The notes below the pieces were generated by a model. It saw only the letters and a list, made by a program, of their open reading frames with translations. It was not told the DNA's origin and ran no database searches. From Marivivens sp. (GTDB lineage: Bacteria > Pseudomonadota > Alphaproteobacteria > Rhodobacterales > Rhodobacteraceae): 64,000 nt of DNA. Position numbers and translations under genes: made by a program. The stretch lies in assembly GCA_017643845.1 (NCBI GenBank), contig JAEPMR010000007.1, positions 20,964 to 84,963 of the forward strand. The letters are read 5' to 3'. The number at the start of each line of letters is the position of its first letter. Positions within the stretch are counted from its first letter, which is position 1. Positions 51,819-63,520 of this stretch are shown one piece after another.

Positions 51819-53264
51819 TCACAAGCGGTCTCCGAGCAGGAATTCACAAGCCTTATCGAGCCGGATATGGGGTGGCCCACCGTTCGCCGTGCGAGTGAGC
51901 GGGGCCGGTGCGAATTGAGCATTGGTGAATGTGTATCCGACCCAACTGTCTGCGCGACGGGAAGCCTCGCTCAGCAAAACTTGCGGATTTACAGGCAAAT
52001 CACCCGCGTGAAAGGCAACTTGCTTGCCGCCGGAGGTCAGCCGTCCCTTGACCACAGGCACTGGCTGGCCGGAGGCATCATTGACAGTATCTTCAACCGT
52101 CGTTCGCAGCGCAGCGATGGAAAGGGATGCGGTGCCCGCACCGGCAAACCTGGCGCGGGATCGGGCGTCTTCGAGGAGTGCCTCCCCGAGCGATGTCAGG
52201 GCAGGATGCTGGCTGTGATGAAGGTGGTCTGCCTTGGTCACGGCGAAAAGGATTTTCTCGACGCGACTGATGCCGATCAGACGGGCAAGGCGTCCGGCCC
52301 GTCCGGGGCGGAAGGCCGTTAGAACCTTGCCCATGGTCTGACGCAAATCGTCCAGCGCAGCGGGGCCCTGTCCAAGAGCGCCGAGAACGTCAATCAAAAC
52401 AATCTGCCGGTCGATCCGCGAGAAATGATTCCGGAAGAAAGGCTGAACGACCTTCTTTTTATAGCCTTCGTAGCGCCGCTCAAACTCGCGGTAGAGTGAG
52501 CTGCGCGGGGCATTTGCGACCTCTGGCAGCGGCGCGAAGCTGAGCATGGGGGAGCCTTCGAGATCACCGGGAAGCAGGAGGCGCCCGGGGCCGCAATCCG
52601 CAATTCCCGCTGCCTGAAGCGCTTGCAGATGGTGCTGGAACGCGGTGGCAATTTCGGAAAGACGATCCTCTGTGGGACAGGGATCGTCGGGCAGGAGACC
52701 ATTCAGAATGCGCTCAAACTCCCTGCCCGGCTGCGTGCGGGACAGACCTGCGATGACATCGGACGACCATTCCGCGTAACTGGTTGAGAGAAGCGAGAGA
52801 TCGAGCAGCCACTCGCCCGGGTAGTCGATAATATCGATATGGACGGTGCGGGGCGCTGAAAGACCGGATAGCAGGCCGCGCGGCTGAACCTTGAGCGAGA
52901 GGCGCAGCTCACTGATCCGGCGCGTACCTTCGGGCCAGTCGGGGTGGTCGCCCGTCAGTGTTGCCAAGTGATCTTCATAACGGAAACGGGGCACAGAGAC
53001 CGCAGGGCGCGGTTCCAGATAAGCCGCGAGGATACGCCCTTCGGCAGCGGAAATCAGCTGCGGCATACGGCCGGTATTGAGGAGGTTCGAGACCAGTGAC
53101 GTAATAAATACGGTCTTTCCGGCACGCGAAAGGCCTGTCACGCCAAGGCGAATTGTATTGGAGGAGACACGCTCTGTCGCGGTTTCGGCGAGATGCTCCG
53201 CGCGGCGGAGAATATCGTCGGCCAGTTCGGTAAATCTCACTTCGGTCTCCTTTGTCGTTTCCAT
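51819..53264 (-). CDS. YcjX-like stress-associated GTPase/ATPase
   Basis: Start METTKETEVRFTELADDILRRAEHL; P-loop GLSRAGKTVFITSLVSNLL; YPGEWLLDLSLL. Confidence 0.9.
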   Translation of the reverse strand: METTKETEVRFTELADDILRRAEHLAETATERVSSNTIRLGVTGLSRAGKTVFITSLVSNLLNTGRMPQLISAAEGRILAAYLEPRPAVSVPRFRYEDHLATLTGDHPDWPEGTRRISELRLSLKVQPRGLLSGLSAPRTVHIDIIDYPGEWLLDLSLLSTSYAEWSSDVIAGLSRTQPGREFERILNGLLPDDPCPTEDRLSEIATAFQHHLQALQAAGIADCGPGRLLLPGDLEGSPMLSFAPLPEVANAPRSSLYREFERRYEGYKKKVVQPFFRNHFSRIDRQIVLIDVLGALGQGPAALDDLRQTMGKVLTAFRPGRAGRLARLIGISRVEKILFAVTKADHLHHSQHPALTSLGEALLEDARSRARFAGAGTASLSIAALRTTVEDTVNDASGQPVPVVKGRLTSGGKQVAFHAGDLPVNPQVLLSEASRRADSWVGYTFTNAQFAPAPLTRTANGGPPHIRLDKACEFLLGDRL

Positions 53265-53339
53265 TAGATAGGATGTGCAGGCGCGGGTTTGTAGGCTTGT
53301 GATCTTGATGCGGCGGCGCGGGTGCGATACCGGCAGGCT

Positions 53340-54110
53340 ATGCCCAGATACGCGCTGAAAATCGAATATGATGGAACCCCCTTTGCCGGATGGCAGAGAC
53401 AGGCGGATCAGCCTTCTGTGCAAGGCGCGATCGAAGCGGCGCTGGCGAAGCTTGAGCCACGTGAGCACACCATTGCGGCAGCTGGGCGGACGGATGCGGG
53501 CGTGCATGCCACGGGACAGGTTGCGCAGTGCGATATGGAGAAGGACTGGGATCCGTTCCGGCTTTCGGAGGCGCTGAACTTTCACCTCAAGCCGGAGCCT
53601 GTCGCGATCCTCGATTGTGCGCGGGTAGCGGACGACTGGCACGCGCGGTTCAGCGCGGTCGAGCGGCGCTATATGTTCCGGCTGATCAGCCGCCGCGCAC
53701 CGCTGACCCACGATCGGAAACTGGCATGGCGGGTGAACCATATGCTGGATGCGGACGCGATGCGGGAAGGGGCGAACCATCTGATCGGAAAGCATGATTT
53801 CACCACGTTCCGGTCGTCGATCTGTCAGGCGGACAGCCCTGTAAAAACGCTTGATGCGCTGGAGGTGGAGACACATCGCGGCGCGGATCAGACCGAGTTC
53901 AGATTTCACGTTCGGGCGCGGTCGTTCCTGCACAATCAGGTGCGCAGCTTCGTCGGCACGCTGGAGCGGGTGGGCGCGGGAGCCTGGGCGCCGGAGGATG
54001 TGAAAACGGCGCTGGAGGCGCGGGACCGTGCGGCCTGTGGGCCGGTCAGTCCACCGGATGGGCTATACCTCGTCGGGGTGGGATACGCCGACGATCCATT
54101 CGCCCGATAA
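53340..54110 (+). CDS. truA: tRNA pseudouridine(38-40) synthase
   Basis: [21 protein letters not shown]...; [19 protein letters not shown]. Confidence 0.97.
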   Translation: MPRYALKIEYDGTPFAGWQRQADQPSVQGAIEAALAKLEPREHTIAAAGRTDAGVHATGQVAQCDMEKDWDPFRLSEALNFHLKPEPVAILDCARVADDWHARFSAVERRYMFRLISRRAPLTHDRKLAWRVNHMLDADAMREGANHLIGKHDFTTFRSSICQADSPVKTLDALEVETHRGADQTEFRFHVRARSFLHNQVRSFVGTLERVGAGAWAPEDVKTALEARDRAACGPVSPPDGLYLVGVGYADDPFAR

Positions 54111-54401
54111 GCCGGAAATTTACCTTTTCTTAATCACAAAACGCACCTTTCACGGGAGCCATGCATATCGTTTCGAATGCGGGATTTTCGTGCGGTATTC
54201 GTGAGGTCAGTATCGCAAGGGGTGGATAACAAATTCTTGTGCCTGCGGTGATGGGCAGGGAATTCGGTGTGAGGAACCCCGTAAAACCAATAAAGATCAA
54301 GATATTAGACACCCAATGCCATGACAAAAAACTATGTTCGGCAATTCCGCGCCGATTGCGTTTCTGCCATTCAAGCCCCGCCGGAAAGGGGCTAGATTGG
54401 G

Positions 54402-54445
54402 GATGCACAACCTATGCACAACCGATGCACATTCCATGCATATCG
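54402..54445. repeat. 11-bp-periodic ATGCACA array upstream of tamA
   Basis: ATGCACA at 54403, 54414, 54425 and ATGCATA at 54436; start positions exactly 11 bp apart. Confidence 0.85.
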
Positions 54446-54475
54446 CAGGTGCAGAAACGTTAACGGAACCTTGAC

Positions 54476-56338
54476 GTGACAACGCGCCCGAACGACCGCC
54501 GATTCAGACCGATAGCAACGCTCGCGCGTGCCGCGGCCTGCGCTTTGTTGCTGGGAAACACGGCAGGACAGATGCAGGCCCAAGACCTGCTTTTTGACAT
54601 TCGGGCCGGAGATCAGAGTGTGGAGACCACGCGTGAATTACGCGGACGGCTGGAGCGGGCGTCGCTCCTGTCCAGCACATTGGAGGGCGCGGGGGGAGAC
54701 CCCGCCCTGCCGCAAGACGTGATTGCCGCCGCCCGCGCCGATTATCAACGGCTGATTGCGGTGCTCTACGAGGCGGGTCATTTCGGGGCGAGCTTGTCGA
54801 TCACGCTGGATGGGCGGGAAGCGGTGACGCTTTCGCCGCTGGACCGGCCCGATGGGATTGAGACCATTGCCGTGCGGATCGAGCCGGGACCGGTCTACCG
54901 GTTTGCGACTGCCGAAATAGGACCTCTGCCCGACGGCACGGATATCGCGCTGCCGGAGGCGTTCCGCTCCGGCGCCGTGGCCGGAACAGCGATGATCCGC
55001 ACAGCGGCCGAGGCCGGTGTCGCGGCATGGCGGGCGGCGGGGCATCCGCTGGCCCAAATCGCAGCGCAAGACATCACGGCGCAACATGACAGTGAAAGTC
55101 TGGACGCGCGGCTGGTGATCGAACCGGGGCCAGTGGCCGATATCGCGCAGCCGAGCATCGGCGGAAACACCGCCACCCGCAGCACCCGCGTGGCGCAAAT
55201 AGCAGGGCTGAAGGCGGGGACACGCTATAGCCCGACCGCGCTCGATGCGGCGGCAAAACGCCTGCGGGACACCGGGACTTTCGGCACCGTGGTGATCCGC
55301 GAGGGCGATGCGCTCGACGGTAACGGACAGCTGCCAATCGACATTCAGGTCAGCGAGCAACTGCCCCGCCGCTACGGATTCGGCGCCGAAGTTTCGACCA
55401 CCGAGGGGCTGACCGTCAGCGGCTTCTGGATGCACAGGAACCTGTTGGGCGGCGCCGAAAACCTGCGGATTAATGCCGAGGTTGCGGGACTGGCGGGAGA
55501 GACCGGCGGGATCGATACGACGCTGGACGCGACATTGCGGCGGCCCGCGACGTTTACATCGAAAATCGACATGGTGGCGACGGCGGAATTGATGCGGCTT
55601 GACGAGCCGGATTTCCGGCTGGACCAACTGCGCGCCGGCGTCAGTTTCGAGCGCGATGTGACGCGGACTCTGACGCTCTCGGGCGGGGTATCGGCGGCGA
55701 CGGCGCGCAGCGAGGAAGGCGCAGTTACCCGCAGCTACAGCTATGCCGCATTGCCGATCACGGGTGAATGGGAGCGGCGCGACGATCCGAACGCACCGAC
55801 GCGAGGCAGTTTCGCGCGGCTGGAACTGACCCCGTTTGCCGGTGTCGGCGATCTGGACAGCGGGCTGCGCGCACGGGCCGAGGGGCGCGGCTATATTCCG
55901 GTGGGCGACGGCGACAGTCCCAGCATCCTCGCGCTGCGTGGACAGGCAGGGACGGTCATCGGGGCGAGCGCGACGCGGGCACCGGCGGATTTCCTTTTTC
56001 ACAGTGGCGGGGGCGATACGGTGCGCGGCCAGCCCTATCAGGCGCTGGGGGCGGACCTTTCCGGCGACGGGGCGAGCGGGGCGGGCGCTTTTGCGACGCT
56101 CAGTGCCGAATGGCGGCAGCCGCTGCGCGGGGCGTTCGGGATGGTGGCCTTTATCGATGCCGGATGGGTCGCGGCGGATATCACCGGCGCCGACAGCGAC
56201 TGGCACGCAGGCGCGGGACTGGGACTGCGCTATGAAACGGGCATCGGCCCGGTAAGGCTCGATATCGCGACGCCACTCGGCAATGGCGAGACCGGCGACG
56301 GTGTGAGCCTCTATGTGGGGATCGGGCAGGCGTTTTGA
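54476..56338 (+). CDS. tamA: Omp85-family outer membrane protein TamA
   Basis: GTG start, signal peptide, POTRA-like repeats, C-terminal beta-barrel ending YVGIGQAF; overlaps tamB by 4 bp. Confidence 0.9.
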   Translation: MTTRPNDRRFRPIATLARAAACALLLGNTAGQMQAQDLLFDIRAGDQSVETTRELRGRLERASLLSSTLEGAGGDPALPQDVIAAARADYQRLIAVLYEAGHFGASLSITLDGREAVTLSPLDRPDGIETIAVRIEPGPVYRFATAEIGPLPDGTDIALPEAFRSGAVAGTAMIRTAAEAGVAAWRAAGHPLAQIAAQDITAQHDSESLDARLVIEPGPVADIAQPSIGGNTATRSTRVAQIAGLKAGTRYSPTALDAAAKRLRDTGTFGTVVIREGDALDGNGQLPIDIQVSEQLPRRYGFGAEVSTTEGLTVSGFWMHRNLLGGAENLRINAEVAGLAGETGGIDTTLDATLRRPATFTSKIDMVATAELMRLDEPDFRLDQLRAGVSFERDVTRTLTLSGGVSAATARSEEGAVTRSYSYAALPITGEWERRDDPNAPTRGSFARLELTPFAGVGDLDSGLRARAEGRGYIPVGDGDSPSILALRGQAGTVIGASATRAPADFLFHSGGGDTVRGQPYQALGADLSGDGASGAGAFATLSAEWRQPLRGAFGMVAFIDAGWVAADITGADSDWHAGAGLGLRYETGIGPVRLDIATPLGNGETGDGVSLYVGIGQAF

Positions 56339-59300
56339 TGCGGATCGTCCAAAAACCCCTCGTTTTGTTTTGTATCATGCTGCTGCCGTTCATGGCTGCA
56401 GCTCAAGAGGCCGAGGACAAAGGCTTTCTGACACGGCTCATCGAGGGAAGCCTCTCGGGTGACGGGCGCGATGTGGAAATCACGGGCTTTGCCGGTGCGC
56501 TGAGCGCGCGGGCGACGATCACGCGGCTGAGCGTTGCGGATGCAGATGGCATCTGGCTGGATATGCACGATCTGGTTCTGGATTGGGACCGTGCTGCCCT
56601 GATTTCCGGGGCGCTGGTGGTGCGGGAACTCTCGGCCGCGCGGATCGACCTGCTGCGCCGCCCCGTGCCCCCGCCCGGCGCATTGCCGGATGCAGAGGCG
56701 CGGGCGTGGCGTCTGCCGGACCTGCCGGTGAGCGTAGACATTGGCGCAGTGCAGGCCAAAGAGATCACGCTGGGGGCGGATTTGTTGGGAGAACCCGTCG
56801 CGCTACGGCTCGACGGGCGGGGCACATTGGCGGACGGGGTGCTCGATGTGGCGCTGGAAGCTGACCGCAGCGACGGAGCCGAGGGAGCGCTGAGGCTCGC
56901 GCTAAGGCGCGACGAGCTGGACGACCATCTGGAGGTGACTTTGGCCCTGCGCGAAGGTGCCGGCGGGATCGCGGCGCGAGCGCTTGACCTGCCCGGCCTG
57001 CCGCCCGTGGCGCTGGAGGTGCGTGGCACGGGGCCGGTGGCCGATTTTGCGGCCGATATTGCGCTGGAGACCGATGGTGCGGCGCGGCTGACCGGATCGG
57101 TAGGAGCACGGGCGACGGATGGCGGCGCGACGCGCTGGCGGCTGGACTTGAAGGGCGATGTGCGGGCGCTGGTGACGGCGGACTATCATCCGTTCTTCGG
57201 CGCGGAGAGCGGAGTGGAAGCGCTGGTGACGCGCACGGCGGAGGGCGGAACCGAAATCGAGCGGATCGCGGTGGCAACCGGAGCCCTACAGATCAACGGC
57301 GCTGGCGCACTCGATGCGGACGGCTGGCCGCGCCGGATGGCGCTGAGCGCGACGCTGGACAGCGAAAACGGCGCACCGCTGCGCCTGCCGGTCGCGGGGG
57401 CCGAGACCTCGGTCGCGGGCGGGCGTCTGGAACTGGCGTTCGATGCTGCGCGGGGAGAGCGCTGGCGGCTGGACGCAGCGCTGAACGGATTGACGCGCGG
57501 CGGCATGGTGCTGCCCGAGCTGACGCTGGCAGGCGGTGGGCGGATCGCGGGGCTGGAAAGCCTGGATGCGGCGGATCATCTCTTTACCGCCGATCTGAAA
57601 ATGGCCGCGCGGGAGATGCGTTTTGATACTGCGGCGCTCTCGGATGCGCTGGGATCGGAACTGGCCGGACAGCTGACGTTGGAACGGCAGGGCGACGGAC
57701 CGCTGCGCGTGACGCGGGTGGATGTCACTGGGCCGGATTTGCGGCTCGACGGCGCGGCGGAGCTGGGATTTGCCCCGTTTGTGATCAGCGGCTCTCTTGC
57801 AGCTGGGACCGACAATCTGGGCCGGTTCAGCGCGTTGGCGGGGCGGACACTGGGTGGGGCCGGTGATCTGGAAGTCCTTGCACGCTACGCGCCTGCAGAC
57901 GGGGCGCTGCGGCTCGACCTGCGCGGCGACACGACGGATCTGACGCTGGACCAGCCGGAGGTCGACGCGATCCTTCGGGGAGCAGGCACAGTGCGGCTGG
58001 CGCTTGAGCGGGACACCACCGGCACGCGGCTGGAGACGCTCGACCTGCGAACCGCAAACGGATCGGTGGCTGCGTCAGGCGCGATTTCGAGTGCCGAGGG
58101 GCAGGCCGAATTCCGCGCGCGCGTGGCGGATATCGGACTGTTGGTGCCAGAGCTGCGCGGCCCTGCGGAGATCAGCGCGGAGGCGCGCAGACCGGCGGGG
58201 CGCAGCGATTGGGATATCCGCATCGACGGCGAGGGACCGGGCCAGATCACGCTGGCGGCGGAGGGCAGTCTGGCCGAAGACATGAGCCGCGCACGCGGCA
58301 CGCTCAGCGGGACTGCGCCGCTGGGCCTCGCCAATCCGCTGATCGAGCCGCGACGGATCGGCGGGCTGACACGCTATGACCTGCGGATCGACGGACCGGC
58401 GCGGCTGGAAGCGCTGCGGGGGACGATTTCGATTGCTGACGCACGGCTGACCGCGCCGACCTTCGGGCAGGCACTGGAAGCGATCGGCGGCACGGTCCGG
58501 CTGGAGAACGGGGCGGCGACGATCGATCTGGGTGCGACTCTGGCGCCGGAATCAGGCGCGGTCCGGCTGACCGGGCGGCTGGGTCTGGCACCACCGTTCG
58601 ACAGCACCCTGACCGCCGCACTGGACCAACTGATCGTGCGTGATCCAGCGCTCTACGAGGCCACGGTGAACGGGACTTTGACGCTCGGGGGGCCGCTGGC
58701 GCGCAGTCGGTTGAGCGGGGACATCCAAATTCCGACGGCCGAATTGCGTGTGCCGTCCTCTCCGATTGGGGTGGTGGGGAATCTGCCGCCAATCCGCCAC
58801 CGCGCAGCCGACAGCGCAATCCGGCAAACGCTGGAGCGTGCCGGTTTGACACTGGACGGGACCGAAGCCGACAGCACCGGCGGACCAAGCACAGGCGGCG
58901 GTGTCGCTGTCGATCTGAGGATCGACGCGCCACAGCGGATTTTCGTACGCGGACGGGGGCTGGATGCAGAGCTGGGCGGACAACTGACGCTGACAGGTCA
59001 GGGCGGCAATATTGTCCCGCAGGGGCAGTTTGACCTGATACGTGGGCGGCTGGATATTCTGCAGCAGCGCTTTACCCTCACCGAAGGCGCGGCACGGGTC
59101 GAGGGTGATTTCGTGCCGGTTCTGCGATTGGTCGCGAGCACGACGACGCGAACGGGGCTGGATGTGAACATCATCATCGAAGGCCGTGCCGACGCACCGG
59201 AAATCCGGCTCACATCACTGCCGGACCTGCCCGAGGACGAAATTCTCGCACAGCTCATTTTCGGGCGGGATTTTTCCGAGATCACGCCGCTGCAAGCGGT

Positions 59301-59595
59301 GCAACTGGCGAGCGCCGCCAGCACGCTGGCGGGCCGCGACAGCGGTCTGCTCAACCAGATCCGCAGCGGCATCGGGCTGGACGATCTGGATGTGGTCACG
59401 ACAAGCGAAGGCGCGGCAGCGGTCAGGCTGGGACAGTATCTGGGGGAAAACCTCTATACCGGCGTGGAGATCGGCAGCGACGGACGCAGCGCGATCACGC
59501 TGAACCTCGATATCGCGCCGGGGGTGACAGCGCGGGGCAGTACGGCAAATGATGGCGAGAGCAGCCTCGGGATTTTCTTCGAGAAAGACTACTAA
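56335..59595 (+). CDS. tamB: Translocation and assembly module protein TamB
   Basis: 1086 aa, N-terminal signal/anchor, C-terminal DUF490: LVASTTTRTGLDVNIIIEGRADAPEIRLTSLPDLPEDEILAQLIFGRDFSEI. Confidence 0.93.
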   Translation: MMRIVQKPLVLFCIMLLPFMAAAQEAEDKGFLTRLIEGSLSGDGRDVEITGFAGALSARATITRLSVADADGIWLDMHDLVLDWDRAALISGALVVRELSAARIDLLRRPVPPPGALPDAEARAWRLPDLPVSVDIGAVQAKEITLGADLLGEPVALRLDGRGTLADGVLDVALEADRSDGAEGALRLALRRDELDDHLEVTLALREGAGGIAARALDLPGLPPVALEVRGTGPVADFAADIALETDGAARLTGSVGARATDGGATRWRLDLKGDVRALVTADYHPFFGAESGVEALVTRTAEGGTEIERIAVATGALQINGAGALDADGWPRRMALSATLDSENGAPLRLPVAGAETSVAGGRLELAFDAARGERWRLDAALNGLTRGGMVLPELTLAGGGRIAGLESLDAADHLFTADLKMAAREMRFDTAALSDALGSELAGQLTLERQGDGPLRVTRVDVTGPDLRLDGAAELGFAPFVISGSLAAGTDNLGRFSALAGRTLGGAGDLEVLARYAPADGALRLDLRGDTTDLTLDQPEVDAILRGAGTVRLALERDTTGTRLETLDLRTANGSVAASGAISSAEGQAEFRARVADIGLLVPELRGPAEISAEARRPAGRSDWDIRIDGEGPGQITLAAEGSLAEDMSRARGTLSGTAPLGLANPLIEPRRIGGLTRYDLRIDGPARLEALRGTISIADARLTAPTFGQALEAIGGTVRLENGAATIDLGATLAPESGAVRLTGRLGLAPPFDSTLTAALDQLIVRDPALYEATVNGTLTLGGPLARSRLSGDIQIPTAELRVPSSPIGVVGNLPPIRHRAADSAIRQTLERAGLTLDGTEADSTGGPSTGGGVAVDLRIDAPQRIFVRGRGLDAELGGQLTLTGQGGNIVPQGQFDLIRGRLDILQQRFTLTEGAARVEGDFVPVLRLVASTTTRTGLDVNIIIEGRADAPEIRLTSLPDLPEDEILAQLIFGRDFSEITPLQAVQLASAASTLAGRDSGLLNQIRSGIGLDDLDVVTTSEGAAAVRLGQYLGENLYTGVEIGSDGRSAITLNLDIAPGVTARGSTANDGESSLGIFFEKDY

Positions 59596-59642
59596 GGCGC
59601 ACCGCTGTTGGCGCGCGGCACCAAATCGGCCTATGCTGGGCC

Positions 59643-60128
59643 ATGCAGAACCTCCGCACCGCCCACCCCGACGACGCCTACCACTGCTTTGCCATTGAGC
59701 AAGCGGCCTATGAGGGGGACGAGGCCGCGACACTTGCCAAGATTGCCAAACGGATCGCGGACTACCCGGAGGGGTTTCTCGTTCTGGAGGATGGCGGGGA
59801 GATCGCCGGATTTATCAATTGCGGCTGTGCGCAGGTGGTCGATATGGCCGACGAGGCATTCAAGGAGCTGCGAGGGCATGACCCTGACGCGCCGAATGTG
59901 GTGATCCTGTCGGTCGTCGTGGACCCTGCCCGGCAGGGGCACGGCCTCGCGCGGGTGTTAATGGAGGCGTTCATCGCGCGGATGCGGGAGATGGGAAAGC
60001 GCCGCATTTACCTGATGTGCAAGGATCAGCATGTGCCGCTTTATGAGAAGTTCGGCTACGGCTACCTGCGCCCGTCGGCCTCGGACCATGGCGGGATGCG
60101 CTGGCATGAGATGGCGATGGCCCTGTAG
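59643..60128 (+). CDS. GNAT family N-acetyltransferase
   Basis: VVDPARQGHGLARVLMEAFIARMREMGKRRIYLMCKDQHVPLYEKFGYGY. Confidence 0.9.
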   Translation: MQNLRTAHPDDAYHCFAIEQAAYEGDEAATLAKIAKRIADYPEGFLVLEDGGEIAGFINCGCAQVVDMADEAFKELRGHDPDAPNVVILSVVVDPARQGHGLARVLMEAFIARMREMGKRRIYLMCKDQHVPLYEKFGYGYLRPSASDHGGMRWHEMAMAL

Positions 60129-60137
60129 TGACGGGTG

Positions 60138-60530
60138 CTAGGCTTTGGCGTCGATGATGTCGTGATCCCAAGGCTGCGCCGATCCGGTGAAGATGGAGCG
60201 CGACGGGGTATAGGCTGCCGGATCATCGAGCGAGGCGGCATGGACGAACACCTTACCTGCAAGCACATCGAACCGGCGGGTGAGTTGCGACCCGCAGTCG
60301 GGGCAGAAACCGCTGAAACTGCGGCCACCGGAATCGCCCGTCATTTCAAAGACCTTACAGGCGTCGCTGATTTTGAACGTCGCCTCATCCAAGGGCATCA
60401 TTTCGGCATGGCCGGTGCCGGTGAGTTGCTGGCAGTCGCGGCAATGGCAGCGGACCATGGGAAATTCGGCTGGCGTACCGCTGTAGCGGACCAAACCGCA
60501 TTTGCAGCCACCTGATAAATGCTCTGTCAT
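60138..60530 (-). CDS. GFA family (glutathione-dependent formaldehyde-activating-like) protein
   Basis: GGCKCGLVRY, RCHCRDCQQLTG, SGFCPDCGSQL zinc motifs. Confidence 0.9.
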   Translation of the reverse strand: MTEHLSGGCKCGLVRYSGTPAEFPMVRCHCRDCQQLTGTGHAEMMPLDEATFKISDACKVFEMTGDSGGRSFSGFCPDCGSQLTRRFDVLAGKVFVHAASLDDPAAYTPSRSIFTGSAQPWDHDIIDAKA

Positions 60531-60595
60531 GTTCGCGCCTCCCCTCCGAGCAGACTAGGCCGGTGGGAGGCGGTTGTCAGCATCTAACGCGGCGC

Positions 60596-61608
60596 TTACG
60601 CCTGCACCGCGAGAACCTCTTCGACCTCGTGGAACGGACAGGCAACCGTGTGGGCGTTGCCGAGATCGAGCATTTCGGGGCGGGCCTCGGCGCAGGAGGC
60701 TTGCGCCTTCGGGCAACGGGTGCGGAACACGCAGCCGGAGGGCGGATTGAGCGGTGAAGGCAGCTCGCCTTCGATCACCATGCGGGGGCGAGCTTTTTCC
60801 AGAACCGGATCAGGGACCGGCACGGAAGAGATCAGCGCCTGGGTATAGGGGTGCTGCGGGCGTGTGGTGAGGGTGCGGGCATCGGCCTGTTCCATCACGC
60901 GGCCCAGATACATCACCACGATCTGATCGGAGATATGCTTCACCACCGACAGATCATGCGCGATGAAGATCATCGACAGGCCCATGTCGCGCTGCAACTC
61001 CATCAAGAGGTTCACCACCTGCGCCTGCACCGAGACATCGAGCGCGGAGACAGGTTCATCACAGATCAGGAGCTTGGGCTTGAGGATCAGCGCGCGGGCG
61101 ATACCGATGCGCTGGCACTGGCCGCCGGAGAACTCGTGCGGGTAGCGGTTGATCAGGTTGGGAAGGAGGCCCACGCGCTCCATCAGCTCGGCGACGCGGC
61201 GCTTCACCTCCTTGCGCGGGGTCTTTGGCTCGTGGGTGATCAGCGGCTCGGCGATGATTTCGCCCACGGTCATGCGCGGGTTGAGCGCAGCGAGCGGATC
61301 CTGAAAGATCATCTGAACGTTGCGGCGGTGGCGGCGGCGGGCCTCGGGCGACATGGTGGCGAGGTCTTGGCCCTCGAACACCGCAGAACCGCCAGACATC
61401 GGCACGGTGCCGACGATGGCGCGGGCCAGCGTTGATTTGCCGGAGCCACTTTCGCCGACGATGCCGACGCACTCACCGGCGGGGAGATCGAAGCTGATGC
61501 CGCCGACGGCGTGCAGCTTCATCGGCGGGGTCCACGGCCATGCACCCTGACGGCGGATGTCGAACGTGACCTGAAGATCGCGGACAGAGAGGATCGGATC
61601 GGTGGCCA

Positions 61609-61609
<1 letters not shown>
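60596..61609 (-). CDS. oppF: Peptide ABC transporter ATP-binding protein (OppF-type)
   Basis: GESGSGKSTLARAI, HEFSGGQCQRIGIARAL, LLICDEPVSALDVS; CVFRTRCPKAQ C-terminus. Confidence 0.9.
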
Positions 61610-62577
<968 letters not shown>

Positions 62578-62578
62578 G

Positions 62579-63505
62579 TCAGCGGTCCTTCGGGTCGAGT
62601 GCGTCGCGCAGACCGTCACCTACGAAGAAGAAGGCGAAGAGCGTGACGAGGAAGAAAAAGAGCGGGAAGTAGAGCTGCCAGATGACACCGTATTGCATCT
62701 GGCCCGCACCTGCGGAGATCAGCGCGCCGAGCGAGGTGTTCGGCTCCTGCACGCCGAGGCCGAGGAAGCTGATGAAGCTTTCGGTCAGGATCAGGCCGGG
62801 GATCAGAAGGGTCGCGTAGACCACCACGATGCCCAAGAGGTTCGGCACGATGTGGCGCAGGATGATCGTGAAGGGGCGGACGCCTGTGGCGACGGCGGCT
62901 TCGACGAATTCCTTATTCTTGATGGTCAGGGTCTGACCACGGGCGATGCGGGCCATATCAAGCCATGAGATCAGGCCGATGCCGACAAACAGCATGAAGA
63001 TGGAGCGCCCGAAGATGACCAGCATCAGGATCAGAACAAACATAAAGGGGATCGCCATAAGGATATCGACGATGCGCATCATGATATTGTCGATCCGTCC
63101 GCCGAAATAGCCCGCGACCGCGCCGTAGAGCGTGCCGACCACAACGGCGATGACGGAGCCGACGACGCCGACCATGATCGAGATGCGGGTGCCTTGCACC
63201 GTGCGGGAATAGAGGTCGCGGCCCAGTTCATCGGCCCCGAAATAGTGACCGTTGGCTATCGAGGGTGCGCCCTTCTGGGCGATCTGGCCCATGATACCCC
63301 AGTCGATCTCCTCATTGTTCCAGACGGCGATCAGGTCGCCAAAGAGGGCGAAGATACCGATCAGGATCAGGGTGATCAGGGCGCCAACGGCGGCCTTGTT
63401 CTTGAGAAACCGATCAACGGCATCGCGCCAGAGGGAGCGGCCGCGGACCTCGGCCACTTGCGCGGCTTCGAGGAGGGTATCGGTGGTTTGCTTATTCGGA
63501 AACAT
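62579..63505 (-). CDS. oppC: Peptide ABC transporter permease (OppC-type)
   Basis: DLYSRTVQGTRISIMVGVVGS..., EFVEAAVATGVRPFTIILRHIVPNLLG. Confidence 0.9.
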   Translation of the reverse strand: MFPNKQTTDTLLEAAQVAEVRGRSLWRDAVDRFLKNKAAVGALITLILIGIFALFGDLIAVWNNEEIDWGIMGQIAQKGAPSIANGHYFGADELGRDLYSRTVQGTRISIMVGVVGSVIAVVVGTLYGAVAGYFGGRIDNIMMRIVDILMAIPFMFVLILMLVIFGRSIFMLFVGIGLISWLDMARIARGQTLTIKNKEFVEAAVATGVRPFTIILRHIVPNLLGIVVVYATLLIPGLILTESFISFLGLGVQEPNTSLGALISAGAGQMQYGVIWQLYFPLFFFLVTLFAFFFVGDGLRDALDPKDR

Positions 63506-63520
63506 CTGCGCGCCCTCCCC

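Noticed and set aside
53265-53933. N-terminal extension of the YcjX-like ORF
   Set aside because: The extension is antisense to truA and lacks conservation; a good start (METTKETEVRF) exists at 53264.
54239-54463. 74-aa ORF in the truA-tamA intergenic region
   Set aside because: No RBS or family resemblance; it overlaps the 11-bp repeat array, which is better explained as a DNA-level signal.
54638-56206. 522-aa ORF antisense to tamA
   Set aside because: Arg/Pro/His-rich composition typical of reverse-complement reading of a GC-rich gene; tamA is the convincing frame.
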